Below, piece by piece: positions 1-8,291 of a stretch of DNA of 64,000 bases; positions within the stretch are counted from its first letter, which is position 1, and the number at the start of each line of letters is the position of its first letter. The notes below the pieces were generated by a model. The model searched no databases, was not told where the DNA came from, and saw nothing but the letters and a program-made list of their open reading frames with translations. The DNA lies in assembly GCA_964425755.1 (NCBI GenBank), contig CAYRNY010000015.1, forward strand, positions 62,001-126,000, given 5' to 3'. This stretch comes from CAYRNY01 sp964425755 (GTDB lineage Bacteria; Chloroflexota; Anaerolineae; Aggregatilineales; Aggregatilineaceae). Position numbers and translations under genes: made by a program.

Positions 1-684
1 TTCGGCCCGGAAGCCACATCCATCGTGCGGAAATACGTCAAGCTGCGCTACCGCCTGTTCCCGTACCTGTACAGCACGGCGCACGAGGCCAGCCGGACCG
101 GGCTGCCGGTGATTCGCGCCATGCCGCTCGCGTTCCCCGATGATGAAAGCACGCATGGGCATGATCTGCAGTACATGCTGGGTCCCTGGTTGCTGGTCGC
201 GCCGGTCTACACCAGCGGCGGGACGCGCCCGGTCTATCTTCCGGCGGGGCGTTGGCATGATTACTGGACGGGTGCGGCCTACGACGGCCCAGCTAACCTG
301 CGTGTCGATGCGCCGCTGGACACGCTGCCTTTGTTCGTCCGGGGCGGTGCGATCATCCCCATGATGGCGGACGCGAAGCGCATTCCAGAGAATCTCGTCG
401 ATCCGTTGATCGTCGAACTCTATCCGCACGGCGAAAGCGACTACCAACTGATCGAAGACGAAGGCGTGACGGCGTTTACCTGCAACGCGGAGCCGGCGCG
501 CATGACTTGTAGCATTGCCGGTCACACGGCGCGCCGCTTCATCTTGCGCATCAAACAGCGGCCAGACCTGGAACACGTGCGCGTCGCTCAGGGACGGCTT
601 GTCGCGCAGTCGCGTTTGGATGACGGTACCTTCGAGCTGCAGTTTGACGCGTCCGACGTGCTGCAGTTCGAATGCACGCCGTAA
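1..684 (+). CDS. GH31-family alpha-glycosidase, C-terminal part (5' end outside window)
   Basis: The reading frame is open from base 1, so this is the C-terminal part (about 227 residues) of a larger protein. A GTG at 25 is internal and not a real start. The stretch with KYVKLRYRLFPYLYS, then GPWLLVAPV, LPAGRWHDYWTG and LPLFVRGGAIIPM is the typical end of the GH31 catalytic barrel and the following beta-sandwich. GH31 enzymes remove alpha-linked glucose or xylose from oligosaccharides. The catalytic aspartates lie upstream of the window, so the substrate cannot be judged. It lies beside a sugar-acid dehydratase and upstream of a sugar ABC transporter region, which fits plant or microbial glycan use. 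Family assignment is confident; specificity is unknown. Confidence 0.85.
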   Translation, partial: FGPEATSIVRKYVKLRYRLFPYLYSTAHEASRTGLPVIRAMPLAFPDDESTHGHDLQYMLGPWLLVAPVYTSGGTRPVYLPAGRWHDYWTGAAYDGPANLRVDAPLDTLPLFVRGGAIIPMMADAKRIPENLVDPLIVELYPHGESDYQLIEDEGVTAFTCNAEPARMTCSIAGHTARRFILRIKQRPDLEHVRVAQGRLVAQSRLDDGTFELQFDASDVLQFECTP

Positions 685-713
685 GAATAACGGCGCTTTA
701 CTGGGCGCTGCCG

Positions 714-2297
714 CTAGATGACGCCGCCCAGCATCCAGGGTATGAATTCATGGCGACCAATGCCTTGTGCTTCGGATGCGGACGGTTGGCCGGAAGCCAC
801 GGCGACCAGCAGGTCCAGTAAATCCCGCGCCACGGCATGTTGGGATTCCCCGTTCAGGACTCTGCCCGCATTGAAATCCATGTCGTCGTGCATGTGCTCA
901 AAGGTGGCGGTGTTCGTGGCGATCTTGATGCTTGGGGCCGCCGCGCAGCCAAAGACGGAACCGCGCCCGGTGGAAAACAGCACGATGGTGCAGCCACCGG
1001 CGACCTGTCCGGTAACTGACACGGGATCGTAGCCGGGCGTGTCCATAAAGACCAGACCCCGGGCGGTGATCGGTTCGGCGTAATCGTAGACAGCCACAAG
1101 CGGGGACCGTCCACCCTTGGCGACGGCCCCTAAAGATTTTTCGTAGATCGTCGTCAGCCCGCCCGCTTTGTTGCCCGTGCTGGGGTTGTTGTCGATCGCC
1201 AGGTCAAACTTCGACGTATAGTCGTGCCACCACGCGATCTTGGCGCTAATGGCCTGGCCGATCTCCGGCTGTGCGGCGCGATCGATCAGCAGGTGTTCGG
1301 CGCCGTATAGCTCCGGCGTCTCGGCGAGCACGGCGGTGCCGCCTTGCCGGACGATCGCGTCACTGACCAGGCCGATCACCGGGTTGGCCGTGACGCCCGA
1401 CCAGCTATCGCTGCCCCCGCACTGCAGCGCGACCGTCAATTCGGAAATGGGCTGCTGGCTACGTTGGAAGGTGTTCGCAGTCTCCAGCAAGCCTTCGACG
1501 GCGGCGATACCGGCGGCCACCGTGTTACGCACGCCGCCCGATTCCTGGATCGTCATGATGGCTGTTCGATTGGCATCCAACGCATGGTTTGCGACCAGTT
1601 CAGCGGCCTGGTTGACCTCACAGCCCAACCCGACCAGTAGCGCGCCGGCGACGTTTGGGTGACGCGCGATTCCGGCCAGTGTGCGCTGTAACACCTTGTA
1701 GTTGGGGCTGCCCACCCGGTCGGTACAGCCAAAGGCGTGAGTGATCGGGATCGCGCCGTCCACGTTCGGAAAAGCTTGCAGGCGCTCCGGCGTGAAATGC
1801 GCGGCGATCGCGTGGCATACGTGCGCCGAACAGTTCACGGTGGCGATAACGGCGATGTAGTTACGCGTCCCCACGTGCCCGGACTCGCGTTTGAAGCCCT
1901 GGAACGTCTGGGGTGGTGCTTCGGGAGTGTCTTCAACTGGTTGCTGGAGCCGCGCCACACGCGCGCTGTCGCGGCTAACCGGTCGAAGCGTAACGTTATG
2001 CGTGTGGACGTGGTCGCCCGCCGCGATCGGCGCGCTGGCAAAGCCGATGACCTGGCCGTAGCGGTAGATCGGCGCGTCAGGCGCAAGGTCGCACAGCGCG
2101 ATTTTGTGTCCCGCCGGAATGAACTGGCGGATGGGGACGCGGACGTCCCCGGCAGCGTCGTGGACCAGGACGGTGCCCGGTCGCAGGGGCGTTTTTGCGA
2201 TGGCGACGTTATCCTGGGATGCCAGCCACAGCGCGACGTCGCGCAGCGAAATGTGTTCCGGCGGTGTGAGGTCGGTCAGTTCAATGGTCGGGGTCAT
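714..2297 (-). CDS. uxaA: Altronate dehydratase-family (UxaA) protein
   Basis: The 527-residue protein has an N-terminal SAF-type domain (about residues 15-105) followed by the UxaA/GarD catalytic region starting near GHVGTRNYIAV (about residue 140). Conserved cysteine- and histidine-containing stretches such as HAFGCTDRVG and LVGLGCEVNQ are visible. Family members dehydrate sugar acids (altronate or galactarate) to 2-keto-3-deoxy acids in the cytoplasm and need a divalent metal. Both domains are in one chain, as in the classic full-length enzyme. It converges with the GH31 gene, with a 29-bp gap. The true substrate could be another hexonate, because this family has several specificities. Confidence 0.82.
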   Translation of the reverse strand: MTPTIELTDLTPPEHISLRDVALWLASQDNVAIAKTPLRPGTVLVHDAAGDVRVPIRQFIPAGHKIALCDLAPDAPIYRYGQVIGFASAPIAAGDHVHTHNVTLRPVSRDSARVARLQQPVEDTPEAPPQTFQGFKRESGHVGTRNYIAVIATVNCSAHVCHAIAAHFTPERLQAFPNVDGAIPITHAFGCTDRVGSPNYKVLQRTLAGIARHPNVAGALLVGLGCEVNQAAELVANHALDANRTAIMTIQESGGVRNTVAAGIAAVEGLLETANTFQRSQQPISELTVALQCGGSDSWSGVTANPVIGLVSDAIVRQGGTAVLAETPELYGAEHLLIDRAAQPEIGQAISAKIAWWHDYTSKFDLAIDNNPSTGNKAGGLTTIYEKSLGAVAKGGRSPLVAVYDYAEPITARGLVFMDTPGYDPVSVTGQVAGGCTIVLFSTGRGSVFGCAAAPSIKIATNTATFEHMHDDMDFNAGRVLNGESQHAVARDLLDLLVAVASGQPSASEAQGIGRHEFIPWMLGGVI

Positions 2298-2551
2298 CTG
2301 TTCACCTGCGCATCATACGGTCAGTCGGCTCGTTGCCTAGTTGCATTATGGCGATTATAACGGCTCATGCCAACTTGCCCGTTTTGCTGCCGCCGGCAGG
2401 GATCGGATCGGCGTGACGCGCAGGGGGATCTTTTCAGCGCCTCTGCTACAATAGTGCTGGCGTGCGCCCGCAGGATAACCACGCCTGTGGGGACACTTTC
2501 GGACTGCTGAAAACGCGATGTGCAGGGATGCACAATCATGGGAGGAATACA

Positions 2552-2911
2552 ATGGGGTCGCATCCGATCAATCTTGCATTACGGTTTCTGTTGGAATTGA
2601 CAGCTTTAGGTACGATGGGCTATTGGGGCTGGACCCAGCATAATGCCCCGCTGCGGTATGTGCTGGCTCTCGGGGTGCCGGTGCTCGCGATGATCCTGTG
2701 GAGCACGTTTCGCGTTGACGGTGATCCGGGAGCTGCGCCGGTCGCCATTCCGGGGTTGCTCCGGCTGGTGCTGGAGTTTGCGGTCTTTGGCGGAGCCGTC
2801 TGGATGCTTGTCGATGCCGATCGTTCGACGCTGGCGATCGCGCTGGCCGTCATCGTGCTGGCGCACTACGTCGTTTCCTACGATCGCATCCAGTGGCTGC
2901 TCGCCCGGTGA
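2552..2911 (+). CDS. YrdB-like (DUF2568) small membrane protein
   Basis: The start is the ATG at 2552, preceded by GGAGGA at 2541-2546. An upstream in-frame ATG at 2462 has no ribosome site and is rejected. The 119-residue product has about four hydrophobic segments: FLLELTALGTMGYWGW, VLALGVPVLAMILW, LLRLVLEFAVFGGAVWML and ALAVIVLAHYVV. The WSTFRVDGDPG motif after the second segment is typical of the YrdB/DUF2568 family of small inner-membrane proteins, whose function is not known. It appears to be a monocistronic gene with a possible -10 (TACAAT, 2447-2452) upstream but no good -35. Confidence 0.7.
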   Translation: MGSHPINLALRFLLELTALGTMGYWGWTQHNAPLRYVLALGVPVLAMILWSTFRVDGDPGAAPVAIPGLLRLVLEFAVFGGAVWMLVDADRSTLAIALAVIVLAHYVVSYDRIQWLLAR

Positions 2912-2984
2912 CTCCAGACGCCAGGAGCGACAAGTCGTTACGGAATGTCAGGAATCTCGCCACACATCAGTTATAGGAACAACC

Positions 2985-3176
2985 ATGACCGCTTCACTTC
3001 CGCTTACCGAGCGCGTACACATTTTGTCCAAGACTTACGCGCTGATTCAGACGTTTTTCGCGCACTGGCGGGCTATCCCGGATGTAGACCTGGACGCGTT
3101 GTACGCTGACCTCTTGGAACAAACGCTGGCAAGCAGCGATCGGTATGTTTTCGGGCTGGCGATGATGCGCTTCTAG
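2985..3176 (+). CDS. Small hypothetical protein (63 aa)
   Basis: The ATG at 2985 follows TTATAGGAACAACC, which has a usable AGGA ribosome site. The product is 63 residues, acidic in the middle and hydrophobic near FGLAMMRF at the end, without a recognisable domain. It sits 73 bp after the YrdB-like gene on the same strand and could be co-transcribed. I do not recognise the family; it may be a genuine small gene or a remnant. Confidence 0.4.
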   Translation: MTASLPLTERVHILSKTYALIQTFFAHWRAIPDVDLDALYADLLEQTLASSDRYVFGLAMMRF

Positions 3177-3218
3177 CGATAGGTTGGATTATTGTTGTTG
3201 CCAGGAACGACAAGCGCG

Positions 3219-4505
3219 CTATTCAGTGAGCGCTTCTCCATAGAGGAGTTCGTCAGCGATCGTTTCCGGCTGCCGCTTGTAGTTCAGCAGCTTCCAGCTA
3301 TGCAGGAAATTCACGAACTGGATCGGCGTCATGCTCAACAAGTCCGCAGAAGAGAACGCGAGGTTCCAGCCCGTTTGAGTGCGGAGCGCCGCGCTCAAGC
3401 CGCGAGCGATCTCTTGCATTAACTTCGGCGGCACGGAAAATGCACTGAGCGGCTTGGCGGCATTTTCAAGCAGTTTATCCAGATTGTCGGGCTGGAGTTT
3501 GCTCCACAAGTACCAGCCAAGTACCAGCATATCTTGCCGGGTCTGCGGCGGGACGGCGCTCAAATCCCAGTTTGCCGGGTCGAGACTCGCACGCCCGGTG
3601 AGGATCGGGAACAAGAACACGCCTTCTACGACAGAACGGGCGACCTTGCCGCCAATTTCCAGGACTTCGGCGGTCGTTGCGATACCTTGCGCGATGGCAT
3701 CAGTTAGTGACAGGATCATGCGCGCGTAGGCCATCGTACCGCAGTATCCCACGCATCCCGCAGCAACAGCCGCCTCGATCACGATTGTCACTTTGCGCAA
3801 GATTTGCTCGGCGGCGATGATGCCGGCTTCCCGCACGCCCAATGCGATCAGGCGTTTCATCAAGGTCTGGCGAAGTCTGGTCGCTACGGGGCCGCGAAAC
3901 GTCAGCAGGCTGACCTTACCGTGCACGGCGAACGTGAGGATCGTTTTGACCACGCGCAACGGTGTGTACGCCCGGAACGCGGTCCGGAAGGCCCGAAATT
4001 CGCTGTCACCTTTCGCCGCCCCGTATTGCTCGCGGTAAGCGCGCCAGACTGCTTCCAGGAACTCGCTAACGATCGTGCGCCACATGGCGGGTGGAATCCC
4101 GAGTTCGCACAAGGCCAGGCAGAGCAAGAAGCCCGGATCGTCGACCGACGTGTCGATGTCCGCTGTCCTTTCGTGCCGCCGGATTTCTGCTTTGTTTTCG
4201 CGATCCTGCCGGGAAGCGTGCGGCAGTGAGTTCTGCGCGGCCAATGCTGGCGCGGTGGTGAATGCGCTGTCGCGCTGCATATGCGGTTGGGAGCGTGCCG
4301 TCACCCGGCTGAAGTCATACTGGAAGCGCGATTCCTGGACGGGAGTTGTGCTGGCATCGAGCCGGTAATCTGGCGACGGTGGATCATCGCGTAGAGTTGT
4401 TAGCGTGGGGCCGGATGTGCGATCAGTATCGAGGGAACGCCACAACAGGGACGTGTTGTCGCTGCGATCATTGTTCGTATAGCGGCTGGTACGGTTGGCA
4501 TACAT
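3219..4505 (-). CDS. Unrecognised 428-aa protein with a low-complexity N-terminus
   Basis: The ATG at 4505 is preferred because AAGGAA lies 8 bases upstream; a GTG at 4520 would add five residues. The first 130 or so residues are polar and rich in S, T, R and D, with no clear fold. From about residue 135 the protein becomes helical and mildly hydrophobic (FLLCLALCELGIPPAMW, IVIEAAVAAGCVGYCG, SVVEGVFLFPILTG), suggesting a globular helical or membrane-associated domain. No catalytic motif is evident. It is divergent from the ECF sigma gene, and its function is unknown. Confidence 0.6.
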   Translation of the reverse strand: MYANRTSRYTNNDRSDNTSLLWRSLDTDRTSGPTLTTLRDDPPSPDYRLDASTTPVQESRFQYDFSRVTARSQPHMQRDSAFTTAPALAAQNSLPHASRQDRENKAEIRRHERTADIDTSVDDPGFLLCLALCELGIPPAMWRTIVSEFLEAVWRAYREQYGAAKGDSEFRAFRTAFRAYTPLRVVKTILTFAVHGKVSLLTFRGPVATRLRQTLMKRLIALGVREAGIIAAEQILRKVTIVIEAAVAAGCVGYCGTMAYARMILSLTDAIAQGIATTAEVLEIGGKVARSVVEGVFLFPILTGRASLDPANWDLSAVPPQTRQDMLVLGWYLWSKLQPDNLDKLLENAAKPLSAFSVPPKLMQEIARGLSAALRTQTGWNLAFSSADLLSMTPIQFVNFLHSWKLLNYKRQPETIADELLYGEALTE

Positions 4506-4804
4506 ACCCGGTTCCTTCACGCAGTTTCCGGTTGGGTGGGGATTCTAGCGGTATAGATCGCACGAGTGAGGCGATCGCTGCGCTGTTATTCCAATAATGA
4601 TAACTTCTTTTTATATTAGAATTCAAATTACTGTCACCGCGCGGGCCGTGTGGTGGAATTGCGAGCATCCAGCAGGATGTGTTCAGACCTGGCGCTGCCG
4701 GTGAGCGGGTTGTTGGTCGTTATGCGCACAGCAGGTATAGGATATGGTATAGTGTTGAACATATCCCGGATGGGAGTTTAATTCGTTACTGTAGTGCATT
4801 TCCA
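4506..4804. other. Divergent intergenic region upstream of the sigma factor gene
   Basis: This region holds an AT-rich stretch (4595-4630) and a TATAGT at about 4747-4752 upstream of the sigma gene. No convincing -35 is paired with it. ECF sigma genes are often self-regulated from a non-sigma70 promoter, but I cannot define that element here. Confidence 0.3.
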
Positions 4805-5377
4805 ATGATGAAAGCAAACTTGACTGGCCTTCTGGAGCAAATACAAGCGGGTAATGAGGCGGCATTGCTGGCTCTGCATGAGCAGTACGCCAATCTCGTG
4901 TATTCGGTTGCCTTCCGCGTGCTCAATGACCAGATGGCAGCCGAAGAGGTCACACAGGACACCTTCATGCGCTTGTGGAACAAGGCCGAGTCTTACAACC
5001 CGGAGAAGGGATCATTTGTCACGTGGTTGCTGACCATCACGCGGCGTCTGGCGATTGATGCGTATCGCAGGCAGGCACGCGATCCGATGCAAAATCCGGT
5101 ATTCATGAACAGCGATATTGAACAATGGGAGAGTGTGCTGGGGGCGGAAGGCGACACGGATTTGAGGCGGACCCTGGTCGCCGTCTTGCAGGAATTGCCT
5201 GAGGATCAGCGTAAAGCGATTGAGCTGGCCTATTTTCACGGCATGTCACACAGCCAGATCGCGGGCTATCTGGAACAGCCGGTGGGGACGATCAAGACGC
5301 GTATCCGGTTGGGGATGCAAAAACTTCGCGATGCGTGGATGGCTGAGCCGACCGGCAATCCAAATCCGGAAGAATGA
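4805..5377 (+). CDS. ECF RNA polymerase sigma factor (SigK/RpoE type)
   Basis: The 190-residue product starts at ATG 4805 (or 4808); longer versions of the frame lack family similarity. Region 2 covers about residues 25-95 (YSVAFRVLNDQMAAEEVTQD, then FVTWLLTITRRLAIDAYRR). Region 4 covers about 130-180 (LPEDQRKAIELAYFHGMSHS, then GTIKTRIRLGMQKLR, the -35-binding helix-turn-helix). It directs RNA polymerase to a small stress or envelope regulon. The next gene, 64 bp downstream, is an RskA-type anti-sigma factor, which is the usual partner and controller of this sigma class. Confidence 0.93.
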   Translation: MMKANLTGLLEQIQAGNEAALLALHEQYANLVYSVAFRVLNDQMAAEEVTQDTFMRLWNKAESYNPEKGSFVTWLLTITRRLAIDAYRRQARDPMQNPVFMNSDIEQWESVLGAEGDTDLRRTLVAVLQELPEDQRKAIELAYFHGMSHSQIAGYLEQPVGTIKTRIRLGMQKLRDAWMAEPTGNPNPEE

Positions 5378-5441
5378 CCGTATTATAGTGGTATACACGA
5401 TGTGTGAATGACATCACAGATAGATGGGTGTGATCAGCTAA

Positions 5442-6227
5442 ATGGCGGCGTACAAACGAGAGGAACTGCTTAATCGCATACCGGCATATGTCATCGGCGC
5501 TTTGGACGACGATGAACGGGCGGAACTTGAATCCTGGCTCCAGGATGATCCTGAAGCGCAGGCGATTCTGGCCGAGTATCAGGCAGTTGCCGATCAGCTT
5601 GTTGTCCTGGCCCCGCTTCGAACGGCTCCGGAACACTTGCAGGCCGACCTGCGGCAGCGCTTAGCACGCAGCAGCGGTGATGAAGACGCGCGCGGAGCCG
5701 GTGGTAACATGCGGGACAGGCTACGGGGTTTGCTCCAGGGCCGCACAAGCTGGATGGTCGCTGCTGCTGCGCTGCTGGTTGTTGCGGTCGTGGGGTTGCT
5801 GTTCTGGCAGTACGATCCGGCTGATGACACCGTGCCGCCACCTGATGCAGCCACCCTGTATGAGCAGCTTGTCGCGCAGCCCGGCGCGCGGCAATATGCG
5901 GTTGTGCCCGGCGACGTGGACGACGCGGTGTCAGGCAGCCTGATCGTTTCACCTGACGGACAACAGGCGGTGCTGCGTGTTTCACAGCTGCCGCAGATAA
6001 CCGGTGACCAGACGTTTCAAATGTGGTTAATTGATGCTGGCGGCGCGCGCACCAGTGGCGGGCTGTTCGGTCCGGATGCAGCAGATGATACCGTGTTTCT
6101 CCAGGTGCCGTTCGAGCGATCGGTTGAGGCGTACCAAGGGGTAGGGGTATCGCTTGAGCCTGCCGGGGGTAGCCCGTTTGCGGACCGCCCGACAGGTCCC
6201 CGCGTTTTGAGCGTGCCGCTGGGTTGA
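5442..6227 (+). CDS. RskA-like anti-sigma factor, membrane-anchored
   Basis: The 261-residue product has an N-terminal anti-sigma domain (about 1-70, IPAYVIGALDDDERAELESW). One transmembrane segment follows at about 104-124 (MVAAAALLVVAVVGLLFW). The extracytoplasmic C-terminal domain is of the RskA type (YAVVPGDVDDAVSGSLIVSP, TFQMWLIDAGG). It is expected to hold the sigma factor at the membrane and release it on regulated proteolysis. The N-terminus lacks an HxxxCxxC zinc motif, as in RskA itself. It probably forms an operon with the sigma gene and is followed by a strong terminator. Confidence 0.9.
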   Translation: MAAYKREELLNRIPAYVIGALDDDERAELESWLQDDPEAQAILAEYQAVADQLVVLAPLRTAPEHLQADLRQRLARSSGDEDARGAGGNMRDRLRGLLQGRTSWMVAAAALLVVAVVGLLFWQYDPADDTVPPPDAATLYEQLVAQPGARQYAVVPGDVDDAVSGSLIVSPDGQQAVLRVSQLPQITGDQTFQMWLIDAGGARTSGGLFGPDAADDTVFLQVPFERSVEAYQGVGVSLEPAGGSPFADRPTGPRVLSVPLG

Positions 6228-6257
6228 CCACGCCTGAACCGCATCCTGGCACCGACC

Positions 6258-6292
6258 AAGGCCCTGCCTGCAAAGACAGGGCCTTGATTTTT
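6258..6292 (+). terminator. Rho-independent terminator after the sigma/anti-sigma operon
   Basis: Nine-bp arms AAGGCCCTG (6258-6266) and CAGGGCCTT (6277-6285) pair perfectly and are followed by GATTTTT (6286-6292). It sits between the convergent anti-sigma and cytochrome-repeat genes and would act mainly on the plus-strand transcript. Confidence 0.85.
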
Positions 6293-6322
6293 CGGAGCAA
6301 CTAGCAGGGGTAACCCTGCACG

Positions 6323-7981
6323 TCAGTTACTGGCGAGATACTCGATGACGGCGGCGCGTTCTGCGTCGTTAAGCCGCGCGCCGTAACCGATCATCCGGTC
6401 GACCGTGGCTTCCCAGCCTGCACGGTCCTTAGTGGCGTTGTTGATGCGCTCGCGCGAATGACAGACTGTGCAGCGCATCCTGACCAGCGCGTCACCATCC
6501 AGGCTGGTTGACACGCTGTCGTCTGCGCTTTCGCCGTCGCCGCCCATCTCTGAGGCGGCTTCACCGCCAATGATGTTTAACGGAGCGACAACCACACTGC
6601 CAGCGACACGTACTGGCGCGTCCGCACCTTCAACCGTGCCAAACTCGTACACTCCCGCTTCGCCCGTGTCGTAATGCAGCATGGGGAACACCTGCGCGCC
6701 AGCTGCTGCAGGGTCCACATTGATCGAGATGTTGGTATTCACCCCTTCGAGCAGCGGGTAATGTGCGATCACCGGGCCGGGACCACCGTCTTGGCTCGCG
6801 TGGATCACGAGCCAGCCGTGCGCGTCGATCAACGCGGCTGTGATGTCCAATTGGCCGTCATCAAGTGCCTGGTCGTCCATTATCAGCGCGGGCGCCGCAT
6901 TGACCGGAAACGTCAGCGGGCTGCCGTCCACCACAACGGGACCGTCTGCTCCCTCAACCGTGCCAAACTCGTATTCGCCCACCGTGCCCGTGTCCATGTG
7001 CAGCATCGGCCACAGCGTAGGCGTCACCCCGTCGGCATCGAGTTCTACTGCTACATCGGTGTTCAGCCCGTCCTGGACCGCGGTCCAGCCGAGAACCGGG
7101 CCAGGGCTGCCGTCCGCATCGCTGTGAACGACCAGCCAGCCGGGACCTTCTGAGAGCACCGATTGCGCGACCAGTTCCGGCGTGGTCATCATGCTCATGG
7201 CATCGCCGTGCGCGGCGATCTGGTCTGGGACGCGCATGTGTGGCACCGTCCGGAAGGACGTAACGGCAACGCGGTCATTCACCCGGACAGGGCTGTCCGC
7301 GCCCTCGACCGTGCCGAATTCGTATTCGCCATCGACACCGGAATCGACGTGCAGCATCGGCCAGAGTGTGCTGGTGGCCTCGCCGCTTAAAGATACCAGC
7401 ACGCTCGCAGTCGTCCCCGCGTTCACCAGCGTCTGCCCTAACACCGGGCCGGGGCTGCCGTCCGCGTCACTGTGGATCACAACCCAGCTACGTTGGGGCA
7501 CCGTCACCGACGCGATGCGAACAGCGCTGTTGTCCACGAACTGGTCGTTGGCGTTGATCACGTTCACGGTAAAGGCGGGCGTGACGACCGCGCCGTCAAC
7601 GGCTACCGGTCCGTCGGCCCCTTCGACGGTGCCAAACTCATACGTTCCCACTTCACCGGTATCCTCGTGCAGCATCGCGAACAGGGTTGGCGTTGCGGCT
7701 GCCGGATCAATGTCCACGCGGAAATTGTAGCTGTAACCGGCATTGATTGACCGGTAACCCACCACCGGGCCGGGCGCGCCTTCGCCGCTGTCAGCATGGA
7801 TTACGACAAAGCCCGGACCGGCACTGTACGCCTGGGCGATCGTGACCGTGCCATCCAACACCACTTGATCCGCAACCTCGATCATCGGCACGGCATCATC
7901 CTGGGCGTTGACGGGGAAAGTAAGTGCAAGTACAAGTGCAATACCGATAAGCAGAAATCCGAGTATAGATTTTCGAGACAT
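6323..7981 (-). CDS. Exported protein with four DUF7282-like repeats and a C-terminal cytochrome c domain
   Basis: The 552-residue product begins with a signal peptide (ILGFLLIGIALVLALTFPVNAQ). Four repeats of about 110 residues follow, each containing a WLVIHSD.DG.PGPV stretch and ending in YEFGTVEGAD.PV, resembling DUF7282 units. After a short acidic linker comes a c-type cytochrome-like tail with the haem motif CTVCH (about residues 504-508) and a possible axial Met in DRMIGYGARL (about 530). It is expected outside the membrane as a haem protein. The repeat family has no known role, so whether it transfers electrons, binds a ligand or forms fibres cannot be told. Confidence 0.8.
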   Translation of the reverse strand: MSRKSILGFLLIGIALVLALTFPVNAQDDAVPMIEVADQVVLDGTVTIAQAYSAGPGFVVIHADSGEGAPGPVVGYRSINAGYSYNFRVDIDPAAATPTLFAMLHEDTGEVGTYEFGTVEGADGPVAVDGAVVTPAFTVNVINANDQFVDNSAVRIASVTVPQRSWVVIHSDADGSPGPVLGQTLVNAGTTASVLVSLSGEATSTLWPMLHVDSGVDGEYEFGTVEGADSPVRVNDRVAVTSFRTVPHMRVPDQIAAHGDAMSMMTTPELVAQSVLSEGPGWLVVHSDADGSPGPVLGWTAVQDGLNTDVAVELDADGVTPTLWPMLHMDTGTVGEYEFGTVEGADGPVVVDGSPLTFPVNAAPALIMDDQALDDGQLDITAALIDAHGWLVIHASQDGGPGPVIAHYPLLEGVNTNISINVDPAAAGAQVFPMLHYDTGEAGVYEFGTVEGADAPVRVAGSVVVAPLNIIGGEAASEMGGDGESADDSVSTSLDGDALVRMRCTVCHSRERINNATKDRAGWEATVDRMIGYGARLNDAERAAVIEYLASN

Positions 7982-8291
7982 GGTATTTCCCTCCGTGTGT
8001 TTGGACGTCGTAACCCGTGGCGGGCTACTTCACCCATGTATACGGTAGGAAATCCGGGTTTGGATTTATATTAATCAAAATTGGCTGATGAAAATCTGAA
8101 ATAATGCAGCGGCGGGGGATCATGTCTCTTGCCCGTGATTCGGGTTTGCGAACAACCTGTCAAACACACGGTCAGACCTTCGCGCCGTCCAGGTTGGCCG
8201 GCAAAGCCGGGCATGACCAGCGATTGCCGGCCATGCCCGGTTGGGATCAGCGTTCGATGCTACAGCGTCCGTGAAGCGGTTGATTGGCCGG
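7982..8291. other. Intergenic region with two overlapping inverted repeats
   Basis: Two alternative hairpins overlap. TGGCCGGCAA (8195-8204) pairs with TTGCCGGCCA (8225-8234), and CCGGGCATG (8207-8215) pairs with CATGCCCGG (8232-8240). Read on the minus strand they lie about 50 bases after the GH3 stop codon, so they may protect or end that transcript. No T-run follows. An AT-rich tract near 8060-8105 probably holds the promoter of the cytochrome-repeat gene. Confidence 0.45.
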
